64,000 bases of DNA from Veillonella rogosae JCM 15642 (GTDB lineage: Bacteria; Bacillota; Negativicutes; Veillonellales; Veillonellaceae): positions 62,001-126,000 of the forward strand of contig NZ_PPCX01000011.1 in assembly GCF_002959775.1 (NCBI RefSeq). The letters are read 5' to 3'. Within the stretch, counting starts at the first letter, position 1, and every line of letters starts with the position of its first letter. This document shows, piece after piece, positions 25,173 through 33,805 of this stretch. The notes beneath the pieces were generated by a model, which ran no database searches, was not told the DNA's origin, and saw nothing but the letters and a program-made list of their open reading frames with translations. The position numbers and the translations under genes are program-made.

Positions 25173-26276
25173 TTAATTTTTACCGGCTTGTCTACCTTTA
25201 CCGGCCCCATCTTCTGCGACACTAACCTCGGCTTCAATGAACGTTTTCATGTCGTTTAACATATGCATCGACGCATTGATAATAGATAGCCCCATTGTTG
25301 ACCCTAAGGCTTCATCGATTTGTAAGTGATAGTGCAAACATGGTTTCACACCTAGGAATCGACATTGTTCCTTATGAATTGGTTCCTCATAGGCCGCCGA
25401 TGGGAATACATAGTCTTTTACTAATGGCTCAATGGTAACAGCCGCCAATACAGCAGCACCTGTTACGGCATTATCAAAAACGATAGCCATACGGTGACTA
25501 GCAGCACCTAAAATAAAGCCAGTTAAAAATGCAATATCAAGACCGCCTGCAATATGGAGCAAATGTAATATCGCATCACGGCGCTCGCTTTCACTCAATG
25601 CAGACCAATCATCAACGGCAATATTAAAGCGATCTACAAAGGAATGAATATGAGCAGCCCGTTGTTCTACCGTAGGTCCACATTCGGTATGAACGAGAAT
25701 ATCGTCATAGGCGCAGCCCGTAATTGTAGCCGTCGTTACGAGGGAGTCAAGGAACGCCCTTTCCCCTACGTTACCAATCGCCACCACTTGTAATCCATCA
25801 GCATGTAGTGCATCAGCATAGGTAAAGCCAAGCTCTAGAGCTCGCTCAAGTTCATCTTGAGAAATAACAGGTTCTACACCAAAGAAATGAGAGCCTTTAC
25901 GAATGACTTGTTGATCAATATATTCTAGATCACTAGTATCTTGCTCAAGACCTACATTTACAACATGTACGTCTGCATTTAACTTAAATGCCGCCCCCTG
26001 CGTAGCCGTTCTACCTTCATTGAAACGTTTGATAGCGGCGTAGCTTTCACTACCATGCTGATTATTTTGAGGACCATCTACCAAGTGATCCGCTGCTACA
26101 ATGAGTACACCATGGCGCAAATGATTGGGCTTAGGATTTGCCAAAATACCTGCAAAGCGTTCTGCTATAAGCTCTAAGGTTGCTAGGCTATAAATAGGTT
26201 TTGTTAAATTATCAATACGTAACCGGCACTCCTCCATGGAGGGTGCGTGCAATGGTTCTATGTTGAAAGTTCTCAT
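25173..26276 (-). CDS. arsB: CobT-like lower-ligand phosphoribosyltransferase subunit (ArsB-like)
   Basis: This 367-residue paralogue of nicotinate-nucleotide:dimethylbenzimidazole phosphoribosyltransferase contains VAADHLVDG, GNVGERAFLDSLVTTATITG and a C-terminal IDEALGSTMGLSIINASMHM segment aligned with the CobT catalytic region. Its ATG overlaps the stop of the upstream CobT-like gene by 4 bases (ATGA). In Sporomusa ovata and Veillonella such a pair encodes ArsAB, a heterodimer that attaches phenol, p-cresol or benzimidazoles to ribose phosphate for cobamide lower ligands. Which of the two is ArsA and which is ArsB is assigned here only by gene order. The symbol is unrelated to arsenic resistance. 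Confidence 0.8.
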   Translation of the reverse strand: MRTFNIEPLHAPSMEECRLRIDNLTKPIYSLATLELIAERFAGILANPKPNHLRHGVLIVAADHLVDGPQNNQHGSESYAAIKRFNEGRTATQGAAFKLNADVHVVNVGLEQDTSDLEYIDQQVIRKGSHFFGVEPVISQDELERALELGFTYADALHADGLQVVAIGNVGERAFLDSLVTTATITGCAYDDILVHTECGPTVEQRAAHIHSFVDRFNIAVDDWSALSESERRDAILHLLHIAGGLDIAFLTGFILGAASHRMAIVFDNAVTGAAVLAAVTIEPLVKDYVFPSAAYEEPIHKEQCRFLGVKPCLHYHLQIDEALGSTMGLSIINASMHMLNDMKTFIEAEVSVAEDGAGKGRQAGKN

Positions 26277-27310
26277 GCCTCACCTCCTGTTATGGCCATA
26301 TACATATGAACTGCAAGGTCCAGCATCCCCATTTGAACCGAACTACCAGAGGCCTCGCCTAGACAAAGCCCCAAATCTACATACGCTTCTAAGCCTAGAT
26401 TTTCTAAAGAGGACTTCGCTGCCTTTTCGGCCGACAAATGAGATGCCATCACATAATCCATGACTTCTGGCACTAAGGTTTTAGCCACCAATGCACAAGC
26501 AGATGTATTGAAGCCATCGATGATAACTAATCCATTATTAGCGGCCGCACCTAAGATGACGCCAACGATACAAGCAAACTCAAAACCACCTACAGAGGAT
26601 AAAATACCAATAGCATCGTCTTTGGGAATATCCTTATATTTTTCCAGCACATCATGAACGATACGCTGTTTTAGTTTGAGCCGTTCATCGGAAATATTCG
26701 TCCCTCGACCTGTAGCTTCTTCCGCAGTAAGACCGGCAAACTTAGCGGTCATAAGAGCGCTAGCAGTTGTATTGGAAATACCCATTTCACCGACTAAAAA
26801 TACGTTAAAGCCTTCATCAATTTTCTCTTTTACAAGACGAATCCCTGCTTCAATACCTTCAATCGCTTGTTCCCGCGTCATGGCGGGTTCTTCTACAAAG
26901 TTTTTTGTACCCATCCCCAGTTTATGACTTCGAAGGCCTGGAACCCAGCTCATATCCGCATCAATGCCCATGTCGATGACTTCCATTTGAGCACCACAGT
27001 AATTAGCTAAGGAATTGGCACCAGCCCCTTTTGGAATTAGGTAGTTCTGTGTCATACCAACGGTCGTTTCCTTTGGATACGCACTAACCCCCATATCCGC
27101 CACACCATGATCCGCACTAGCGATAATCATACATGGCTTTGGTACAGTCAAAGTCTCTTGATTTGTGGCAGAACCATATTGGGCCACTACATTTACAAGA
27201 CGACCATATTGCTCTACAGGTGACGCTGTATTCCAGCTATCAATTATATGTTGTTCAATCTCTTGGTTGCGACCTACAATAGCGCCACAAGTTTCTTGTA
27301 ACAAACTCAT
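26273..27310 (-). CDS. arsA: CobT-like lower-ligand phosphoribosyltransferase subunit (ArsA-like)
   Basis: This 345-residue CobT homologue shows the canonical features: IIASADHGVADMGVSAYPKE, the base-binding GMTQNYL region, VGEMGISNTTASALM, DGFNTSACALVAK and the catalytic-Glu segment CLGEASGSSVQMGMLDLA. The enzyme family transfers phosphoribose from nicotinate mononucleotide to a lower-ligand base. It is followed by a second, diverged CobT-like gene with a 4-base overlap, the ArsAB arrangement for activating phenolic bases. The ATG has AAGGGAGA upstream. Veillonella needs cobamides for methylmalonyl-CoA chemistry, so salvage or remodelling of lower ligands fits. Confidence 0.85.
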   Translation of the reverse strand: MSLLQETCGAIVGRNQEIEQHIIDSWNTASPVEQYGRLVNVVAQYGSATNQETLTVPKPCMIIASADHGVADMGVSAYPKETTVGMTQNYLIPKGAGANSLANYCGAQMEVIDMGIDADMSWVPGLRSHKLGMGTKNFVEEPAMTREQAIEGIEAGIRLVKEKIDEGFNVFLVGEMGISNTTASALMTAKFAGLTAEEATGRGTNISDERLKLKQRIVHDVLEKYKDIPKDDAIGILSSVGGFEFACIVGVILGAAANNGLVIIDGFNTSACALVAKTLVPEVMDYVMASHLSAEKAAKSSLENLGLEAYVDLGLCLGEASGSSVQMGMLDLAVHMYMAITGGEA

Positions 27311-27393
27311 ACGATCTCCCTTAACTAATTAATAGATCAGTTTACTTTTAGAATAATAGCATATCTTTAAAATACTATTATGTTTTTATAATA

Positions 27394-27438
27394 TTAGTAT
27401 ATTTTTAGAATTTTAGTATATTTTTAGAATTTTAGTAT
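27394..27438. repeat. 19-bp tandem repeat, 2.4 copies, upstream of arsA
   Basis: The unit TTAGTATATTTTTAGAATT occurs at 27394-27412 and 27413-27431, with a partial third copy to 27438. It lies 84-128 bases before the arsA start in an AT-rich stretch and could affect promoter structure. Confidence 0.75.
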
Positions 27439-27490
27439 ACACATGTTAGGGCATACACAATGTCACTTCAGCTACATAACCTGGATTGAG

Positions 27491-28378
27491 TTAGCTATCC
27501 TTAATTTGCCCCGTTAAATACGGCAACTTAGTGCGTATGTCACGACTGCGTTCCAAATAGGATTCCAATGCTTGACCTTCATCGTCTTGTGAAAGCACCT
27601 CTTTTACACGTTGTATTTCAGCTTCTATCCGAGTAAGCCCTTCAATGACATTGCGCCGATTACCGTAGATGATTTCGCGCCACATAGACGGCAAGCCACC
27701 GGCTACACGGGTGCAATCTCGAAAACCACCTGCAGATAATCTCATGCGCAATTCTCCCAATTCATCACCACCAGAAACTTGCGTCAAAATGGCAGCTAGC
27801 AAATGAGGCATATGACTAACCATGGCTAGATATTCATCATGAGCGTAAATATCGACGAACTCAATGCGTGAACCTACGGCACGGCCCATCTCAGCTAGCT
27901 CCTCGGCTACCTCTTCGCTATATACTTCAGAGGCCTTATCCTCTAGGACGATCCATCCCATACCTTTAAATAAGTTTTTATGAGATACTTCGTAGCCACC
28001 TTTTTCTGAACCCGCCATAGGATGGACGGAGACAAAAATCGTTCCCTTAGGAATTGATTCATAGACAGCACGGAGGAAGTTTTCCTTCGCACTCGATACA
28101 TCTGTTACAACTTGTTTTGGTCTAAATAGATGTGCCGTTTCAGTAAAGAGTCGTGCGTTTGTATCTGGTGGTAAGGAGAACACAACAATATCTGAGCTTT
28201 CAATCAATGGTTCTACCTCGGTCCAAGCAGCTTTCACCACCCCATCTTGGATGGCCGCATCACAAACCTCTTGGCGACGAGCATACCCTACCACCTCATA
28301 ATCGGTGTAAGCCTTCAAAGCCTTTGCCAATGAACCGCCTAATAAGCCTAAGCCAATAATACCTACTGTCTTACTCAT
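27491..28378 (-). CDS. tyrA: Prephenate dehydrogenase
   Basis: This 295-residue enzyme oxidatively decarboxylates prephenate to 4-hydroxyphenylpyruvate in tyrosine synthesis. The NAD-binding motif is GIIGLGLLGGSLAKAL at the N-terminus, and the catalytic region contains HPMAGSEKGGYEVS and MVSHMPHLLAAIL. It ends without the C-terminal ACT domain found in Bacillus TyrA, so tyrosine feedback control may be absent or different. No other shikimate genes are adjacent. The ATG has GTAGG upstream. Confidence 0.94.
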   Translation of the reverse strand: MSKTVGIIGLGLLGGSLAKALKAYTDYEVVGYARRQEVCDAAIQDGVVKAAWTEVEPLIESSDIVVFSLPPDTNARLFTETAHLFRPKQVVTDVSSAKENFLRAVYESIPKGTIFVSVHPMAGSEKGGYEVSHKNLFKGMGWIVLEDKASEVYSEEVAEELAEMGRAVGSRIEFVDIYAHDEYLAMVSHMPHLLAAILTQVSGGDELGELRMRLSAGGFRDCTRVAGGLPSMWREIIYGNRRNVIEGLTRIEAEIQRVKEVLSQDDEGQALESYLERSRDIRTKLPYLTGQIKDS

Positions 28379-28482
28379 ATAAACCTACTTTCACAATATC
28401 TAGTAAATTACACGCTCCTATGTAATGCTACATATATCTACAAACTATAAAAGGAATTAATTAAAATAACAGAAACGCAAAC

Positions 28483-29829
28483 CTAAGCTTCAATAAGTCT
28501 CTTGTTTTTCCATTTACCGCTATACCAGCGATACACAAATAATAACCCCCGTAAAATTTCATCAACAGCCATAGCAACCCAAATACCTACGAGGCCCCAG
28601 CCCCAATATATGCCAAAGAGATATGATAGTGGCACTGCACATAACCACATGCCAAAGATGCCTACGAGCATTGGAGTTCGAATATCCCCTGCGGCTTGTA
28701 AACAAGATACCATAACGATATTTACGGCACGACCTAACTCAAGGAAGATTTCTACTAATAATACATTATGGGCTAATGATAAAATTTCAGGATCTGTAGT
28801 AAAGACAGAAAGAACAACATCGCTAACAAGATAGAAGAATGTAGCAAGACCTACGTTAATAGCAATGGCTAAAAACGTAGAATGCCATACGCGATTACTT
28901 ACCTCCTCTTGGCGTTTGGCCCCCATCAAGAATCCAACGATTACCTGTGAAGCATTGGCGAGTGCTATTGTATATACATAGCAAAGCATAGCAATAACGG
29001 ATACATATACCTTTGTATTGATTACTGCGAGTCCCAAAATATTGACCATTTTCATAATCATCGTTTGAGACAATTGATAACTCAATGTTTCGCCACCAGA
29101 AGGAACACTGATATGCAATAAAGACTTAATCGTATGCCACGGAAATGGTTTTAAGAATGTAAAGCTTACCTTTAAGGTCAATAATTTCTTAAAAGTATAT
29201 CCAATAATCATTAGGCCTACCAGTTTAGATAGCCATGTTGAAATAGAAACACCTAATACACCAAGACTTGGTATTGGTCCATGTCCAAAGATTAATACAT
29301 AATTCGTTATAATATGAATTACATTCATAACGAGTGCTATGTACATGGTAATACGCGTTAGTGAATGACCTCTAAACACAGCCACTAATGCATAGTACAT
29401 AGCTTGTATCGGTAGGCCCGCCGCTACGATGGTCATATAGAGCGACGTATCACTCATCGTTTCAGGTGGAATTCCCAGCCATGTAAAGATCCATTCATGG
29501 CAGGTGATAAAGAATACTGCCGCTATGGATGAAAACAGAAAATTCATCACTAAGCTGACCGTACATACCTCTGATAGTTTGGACTGATTCCGAGCCCCTA
29601 AATACTGGGCAATCAAAATCGTCGTAGCTGTACTCATAACAATAATGAGCATAATAAAAATATTTAAAATTTGATTGGCATTAGCTACCGCTGCTACCGC
29701 TTGAGGCGAGTAGTGACTCATCATCACTTGGTCTATATTACCTACTAACAGCTGTAGGAACACTTCGATAAATATAGGCCAACTCAAAGTCCAGATAGAT
29801 AAACTAATCCCCTTTTCGTCTGCTTTCAT
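28483..29829 (-). CDS. MATE-family efflux transporter
   Basis: This 448-residue protein has about 12 membrane helices in two homologous halves of the MatE type. The first helix contains WTLSWPIFIEVFLQLLVGNIDQVMMSHYS, and the second half begins near LHISVPSGGETLSYQL. It probably exports cationic compounds in exchange for Na+ or H+. The start is ATG at 29827-29829 with GAGG upstream; 16 further in-frame codons upstream lack a ribosome site. It is a single gene. Confidence 0.9.
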   Translation of the reverse strand: MKADEKGISLSIWTLSWPIFIEVFLQLLVGNIDQVMMSHYSPQAVAAVANANQILNIFIMLIIVMSTATTILIAQYLGARNQSKLSEVCTVSLVMNFLFSSIAAVFFITCHEWIFTWLGIPPETMSDTSLYMTIVAAGLPIQAMYYALVAVFRGHSLTRITMYIALVMNVIHIITNYVLIFGHGPIPSLGVLGVSISTWLSKLVGLMIIGYTFKKLLTLKVSFTFLKPFPWHTIKSLLHISVPSGGETLSYQLSQTMIMKMVNILGLAVINTKVYVSVIAMLCYVYTIALANASQVIVGFLMGAKRQEEVSNRVWHSTFLAIAINVGLATFFYLVSDVVLSVFTTDPEILSLAHNVLLVEIFLELGRAVNIVMVSCLQAAGDIRTPMLVGIFGMWLCAVPLSYLFGIYWGWGLVGIWVAMAVDEILRGLLFVYRWYSGKWKNKRLIEA

Positions 29830-30028
29830 AAAAACCTCTGCAACGAACACGATACAATTGCAATGAATATCATACAATGTCCTTATTATATCATGTTATA
29901 TAACCACATGGGACAAATCGCAGAAATCAATACATCAAAATCGGTCTCCATTAAAGAGCGACAATTACAATTAAACTACAGATGAAAGTTACATACACAT
30001 GAGAGATACAAAATATAGGATAAACAAA

Positions 30029-30056
30029 AAACGTGCCACCCGAAGGTGACACGTTT
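30029..30056 (-). terminator. Terminator of korAB
   Basis: A 12-base stem AAACGTGTCACC/GGTGGCACGTTT (with G-U) is closed by a TTCG loop and followed by TTTTTTG on the minus strand, about 40 bases after the korB stop. Confidence 0.92.
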
Positions 30057-30097
30057 ATTATGTAGATAAGCAAGTATCTATTGTGTTCTGCTAATGC

Positions 30098-30970
30098 TTA
30101 TTTGAAGCCATTACAAAGGCTGTCGAATAATGCTTGGTCAGGTTTTACAACGTCTTCAGTCAATGGACGTGGGTGTGCGCCGCCATTAGCTGCTGCCAAG
30201 GATTTTTCGAAGGAAGGTTTAGATGTATCTTGGTAAATAAGACCAGTAACCAAACCATCTGTATCGCCCAAAGTTTTAAGCGCTGCTGCACGATCTGTTG
30301 GATCATAGCCTTCAGGCAATGCTACTAAGTGTTCTTTGAACCAGTCATAGCTGTTGCGTTTGTTGTATGTAACACATGGGCTAAATACGTTGATGAAGGA
30401 GAAGCCATCATGGTCCATAGCTTGTTGAATCAAATCAACAAGTTCTTCACGGTTGATCATGTAGCTTTGAGCTACGAATGTAGCACCTGCTGCAATCGCA
30501 GTTTCACAGATGGACAATGGAGACTCGAACGCACCATGAGGAGTTGTTTTTGTAACAAAACCGATGTCGGAACGAGGGGATGCTTGACCTTTAGTCAAAC
30601 CATATACATGGTTATCCATTACAACGTATGTCATGTTTACATTACGTTTGAAAGCATGGATAGTGTGACCCATACCGATAGCGAACGCATCACCGTCACC
30701 GGAGAATGCGATAACTTCTAAGTCTTGGTTAGCAAGTTTTACGCCTTGAGCGTAAGGAAGTGCACGACCATGAGTTGTATGAGCACCGTAAGCGTAGAAA
30801 TAACCACCGATACGGCTAGAGCAACCGATACCGGAAATTACTGCTAATTTTTCTGGTGGAATATTTTTCGCTACTACAGCGTCAGTAATCGCTGCTTGAA
30901 CCCCATAATGGCCACAGCCTGGGCACCAGTTAGGACGAATATCGTTTCTGTAATCTTTAGCTGTTGCCAT
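30098..30970 (-). CDS. korB: 2-oxoacid:ferredoxin oxidoreductase subunit beta (KorB-like)
   Basis: This 290-residue ThDP-binding subunit has the cluster or ThDP motif NWCPGCGHYGVQ, GIGCSSRIGGYF and the ThDP/Mg2+ motif FSGDGDAFAIGMGHTIHAFKRN. With the alpha subunit it oxidatively decarboxylates a 2-oxoacid, most likely 2-oxoglutarate, to the acyl-CoA and reduces ferredoxin. The start is ATG at 30968-30970, with AGGAGG lying inside the last codons of korA; the two genes are one base apart, so translation is coupled. No separate ferredoxin subunit is encoded nearby. Confidence 0.93.
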   Translation of the reverse strand: MATAKDYRNDIRPNWCPGCGHYGVQAAITDAVVAKNIPPEKLAVISGIGCSSRIGGYFYAYGAHTTHGRALPYAQGVKLANQDLEVIAFSGDGDAFAIGMGHTIHAFKRNVNMTYVVMDNHVYGLTKGQASPRSDIGFVTKTTPHGAFESPLSICETAIAAGATFVAQSYMINREELVDLIQQAMDHDGFSFINVFSPCVTYNKRNSYDWFKEHLVALPEGYDPTDRAAALKTLGDTDGLVTGLIYQDTSKPSFEKSLAAANGGAHPRPLTEDVVKPDQALFDSLCNGFK

Positions 30971-30971
30971 A

Positions 30972-32723
30972 TTATAGGACCTCCTTAATCGCATTTTTCA
31001 CATAACTTTTTGTGAATGGATTACCATCGTATTTTAAGCAGCTAGAAATTTTATTTTTCTTATGCATGTTGATTTTAAACAAGTTAGTCAATTGACCAGT
31101 TTTATTATGCTCTACGATAACCACTTTTTTCGCAGCATCAAAGAATGGTTGTAATTGTTTTGCTGGGAATGGTTTAATCAAGCGCAATTGCAAGTGGTTA
31201 ACTTTAACACCTTCTTGATCGAATTCAGCAACTGCTTCTTCGATAGCGCCACGGCTAGAAGCCATACCTACAACAAGTACATCTGCTTCGTCGTATTTAG
31301 CGTTGTTCAAGAATGGTTCGTAGTTATCAGCTACAGTTTCCAATTTGCGGAAACGTTTATCAGTTTGCGCTACGTGCATTGTAGGCGCTTCTGCTGGTTT
31401 ACCTTCTTCGTTATGCTCTAAGCCTGTGGAAAGGAATAGACCATTTTTCATGCCAGGAATTGTACGAGGAGAAATACCATCTTCAGTCAATTCGAAGCGT
31501 TTGAAGTATTTAGGTTGTTCCAATGCAGGAAGTTCTGCTTCTTTCATCATTTTACCGCGGTTAATAGGTACACGGTTCAAATCGAAAGTAGGAACGGATT
31601 GTTTATTCAAACCTTGTTGTAAGTCAGGCATAAAGATTACTGGACATTGGTACATTTCTGCCAAGTTGAAAGCTTTTTGAATTTCATAGAAGCATTCTTC
31701 GATAGATGTTGGAGAAATTACGATACCGGAGTAGTCGCCATGTGCATTGTAGCAAGCCGCATCAATATCGGATTGCTCAACTTTTGTAGCCATACCAGTA
31801 GATGGGCCAGAACGTTGAACGTCGATAACAACCATTGGCAATTCAGCCATGGAAGCCATGGACAAGGATTCTGCCATCAAGGAAAGACCAGGGCCAGAAG
31901 TACATGTGAAGCCACGAACACCAGCGTATACGCCGCCCATAGCTGTCATGCATGCTGCGATTTCGTCTTCTGTTTGAACAACAGTAGCACCCAATTTATC
32001 CATGTTTTTAATCATGAATTCCATAACTTCGGATGCCGGTGTAATAGGATAAGATGCCATGAAACGGGAGCCCGCTGCAATAGCACCGAGAGCACAAGCT
32101 TCGTTACCTAATAAGAACATTTGATCTTTCTTACCAGGAGCTGGCAATGTATCGATTTCAACATCGCCCAATTTTTCCATTACAAGGCCATGACCATCGT
32201 CGAAAGCAGCCAAGTTTTTATCGATAATTTCTTGGGATTTTTTTGCAAATTGTTCAGCAATAGCATCTTTGAACAACTTAGTTTCAAAACCAAGAAGTGC
32301 TACGGACATGCCAAGTGCTACGATGTTACGCATCAACATAGAGCCTTGTTTCATCGCTGTTTCAGAGATTGGCAAGGATAAGCAATTGATTTTTGTACCT
32401 TCGTATTTAGAGAAGTCCGGTTTTACTTTGCTATCACAGATGATGTAACCGCCATCACGAACTTCAGAACCGTGCATATCAACAGTTTCTTGGTCAAGAG
32501 CTAATAAGAAGTCTACGCCTTCACCGATGGACATAATTTGTTCTAACGCTACGCGCAATGCGAATGTAGTATGACCACCTTTGATACGAGATGCAAATAA
32601 ACGTTGGCTATACAAGGAATAGCCTTCTTTAGCGAGGATTGTCGCCATAATTTCGCCGCAACTCTCGATACCTTCACCTTGTTGGCCGCCCATTTTCCAG
32701 ATAAAATCTTTACGTTTTTGCAA
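30972..32723 (-). CDS. korA: 2-oxoacid:ferredoxin oxidoreductase subunit alpha, gamma-alpha fusion (KorA-like)
   Basis: This 583-residue fused subunit begins with the gamma domain (about residues 10-190; GGQQGEGIESCGEIMATIL, SRIKGGHTTFALRV) and continues with the alpha/pyrimidine-binding domain (about residues 200-580; MASYPITPASEVMEF, EDEIAACMTAMGGVYAG, TCTSGPGLSLMAESLSMA). The layout matches two-subunit KorAB enzymes. The favoured start is TTG at 32721-32723, since AAGGAGG lies 9 bases before it; an upstream GTG at 32730 abuts the ribosome site. It is first in the operon with korB. Confidence 0.93.
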   Translation of the reverse strand: MQKRKDFIWKMGGQQGEGIESCGEIMATILAKEGYSLYSQRLFASRIKGGHTTFALRVALEQIMSIGEGVDFLLALDQETVDMHGSEVRDGGYIICDSKVKPDFSKYEGTKINCLSLPISETAMKQGSMLMRNIVALGMSVALLGFETKLFKDAIAEQFAKKSQEIIDKNLAAFDDGHGLVMEKLGDVEIDTLPAPGKKDQMFLLGNEACALGAIAAGSRFMASYPITPASEVMEFMIKNMDKLGATVVQTEDEIAACMTAMGGVYAGVRGFTCTSGPGLSLMAESLSMASMAELPMVVIDVQRSGPSTGMATKVEQSDIDAACYNAHGDYSGIVISPTSIEECFYEIQKAFNLAEMYQCPVIFMPDLQQGLNKQSVPTFDLNRVPINRGKMMKEAELPALEQPKYFKRFELTEDGISPRTIPGMKNGLFLSTGLEHNEEGKPAEAPTMHVAQTDKRFRKLETVADNYEPFLNNAKYDEADVLVVGMASSRGAIEEAVAEFDQEGVKVNHLQLRLIKPFPAKQLQPFFDAAKKVVIVEHNKTGQLTNLFKINMHKKNKISSCLKYDGNPFTKSYVKNAIKEVL

Positions 32724-32907
32724 GAGATTCACCCTCCTTAGGATAAAAATTACACTGCTGACAAGAGTCTAACTTACTATTTTAAATATGTATAGTACGA
32801 ACCTGTCTTATATCGTCATTGTATCATGTATACTTTAGGTTTACAATGTATCATTTCTCATAATAATAGGTATAAATTAGAGCATTATAACTAAAACTTA
32901 TAAGAGA

Positions 32908-32940
32908 AAAAGGATACTACTTTTTTCGTAGTATCCTTTT
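32908..32940 (-). terminator. Terminator of the ecf-truA operon
   Basis: A perfect 13-bp stem AAAAGGATACTAC/GTAGTATCCTTTT with a seven-base loop is followed by a T-run on the minus strand, about 80 bases after the truA stop. Confidence 0.85.
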
Positions 32941-32992
32941 AGTATTTATGCTCATCGTTTCATAATTACTCGTTTAAAAAATATTCTATATG

Positions 32993-33038
32993 AAATTATA
33001 TAGAATATTTATTCTTAAATTATATAGAATATTTATTC
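32993..33038. repeat. 24-bp tandem duplication of the truA 3' end
   Basis: The 22-base sequence from 32993 to 33014 recurs exactly at 33017-33038 (period 24). The second copy contains the last codons and stop of truA, so the first copy is a post-stop duplicate. The adjacent TATTCTATATGAAATTATATAGAATA can also fold into an AT-rich hairpin. Confidence 0.85.
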
Positions 33039-33805
33039 CGTAATACCTCTTGTTGTCGTTCCTCAGTAAAGAAGATTTCTTCTAAACATAAACCTTGAGC
33101 GGGCGCAGTTTTTCCGATAACGCGACGGTCTTTAGCAGCTAAGTAGCCTTTGATATCCTCCACCTTACGGCGACCAAGGCCTACATCTACGAGTAAGCCT
33201 GCAATATTACGTACCATATGGTATAAGAACCCATCGCCTACCACAGAAATAGTCACATGGGGTCCCTTTCCCTCTACATGAATGCCCATAATCGTCTTAA
33301 CTGGATCAGCCGGTGTAGAATTCGTTCCCTTTAAGGTCGTAAAGTCATGTGTACCTAGTAATTCATTACCTGCAGCTTGCATGAGCTCAATATTGAGAGG
33401 CTTTTTTACATGCCAGTGATATCGTTTCGTCAACGGATTAGCAATGAGCTGATTATGAATAGTATATACATACTCTTTACCGTATATATTCCAACGTGGT
33501 TTCCAATCTAATGGTATTTCAATAGCCTCTAATACAACTATATCCTTTGGAATATGCGCAATCATAGCGCGTGGAATATTGTCTACTGGTATAGCACCAG
33601 AGGTTTGAAAGGTACATACTTGAAACTTTGCATGTACCCCTGCATCCGTACGAGAAGCACCGTAGATTTGAATGGGCTCATTACAGATTTTTGATAAGCC
33701 ATATTCTAAACAACCTTGTACGGTTAAGCCCTTATCATCAGGTTGTTTTTGATAGCCCGCTAAATCAGTGCCATCATAAGCAACTATGATCCGTATATTT
33801 CTCAT
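33020..33805 (-). CDS. truA: tRNA pseudouridine(38-40) synthase
   Basis: This 261-residue TruA modifies U38-U40 in the anticodon stem of many tRNAs. The catalytic Asp lies in GASRTDAGVHAKFQV, and the family start MRNIRIIVAYDGTDLAGYQ is present. The start is ATG at 33803-33805, overlapping the ecfT stop by 4 bases (ATGA). It is the last gene of the ECF operon, a common Firmicutes arrangement, though here rplM-rpsI do not follow. The 3' end is tandemly duplicated after the stop codon. Confidence 0.95.
   Translation of the reverse strand: MRNIRIIVAYDGTDLAGYQKQPDDKGLTVQGCLEYGLSKICNEPIQIYGASRTDAGVHAKFQVCTFQTSGAIPVDNIPRAMIAHIPKDIVVLEAIEIPLDWKPRWNIYGKEYVYTIHNQLIANPLTKRYHWHVKKPLNIELMQAAGNELLGTHDFTTLKGTNSTPADPVKTIMGIHVEGKGPHVTISVVGDGFLYHMVRNIAGLLVDVGLGRRKVEDIKGYLAAKDRRVIGKTAPAQGLCLEEIFFTEERQQEVLRNKYSI

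Noticed and set aside
25173-27310. Arsenic resistance genes (from the symbol arsAB)
   Set aside because: The proteins are CobT homologues; the symbol refers to the alpha-ribazole phosphate synthase pair, not arsenite pumps.
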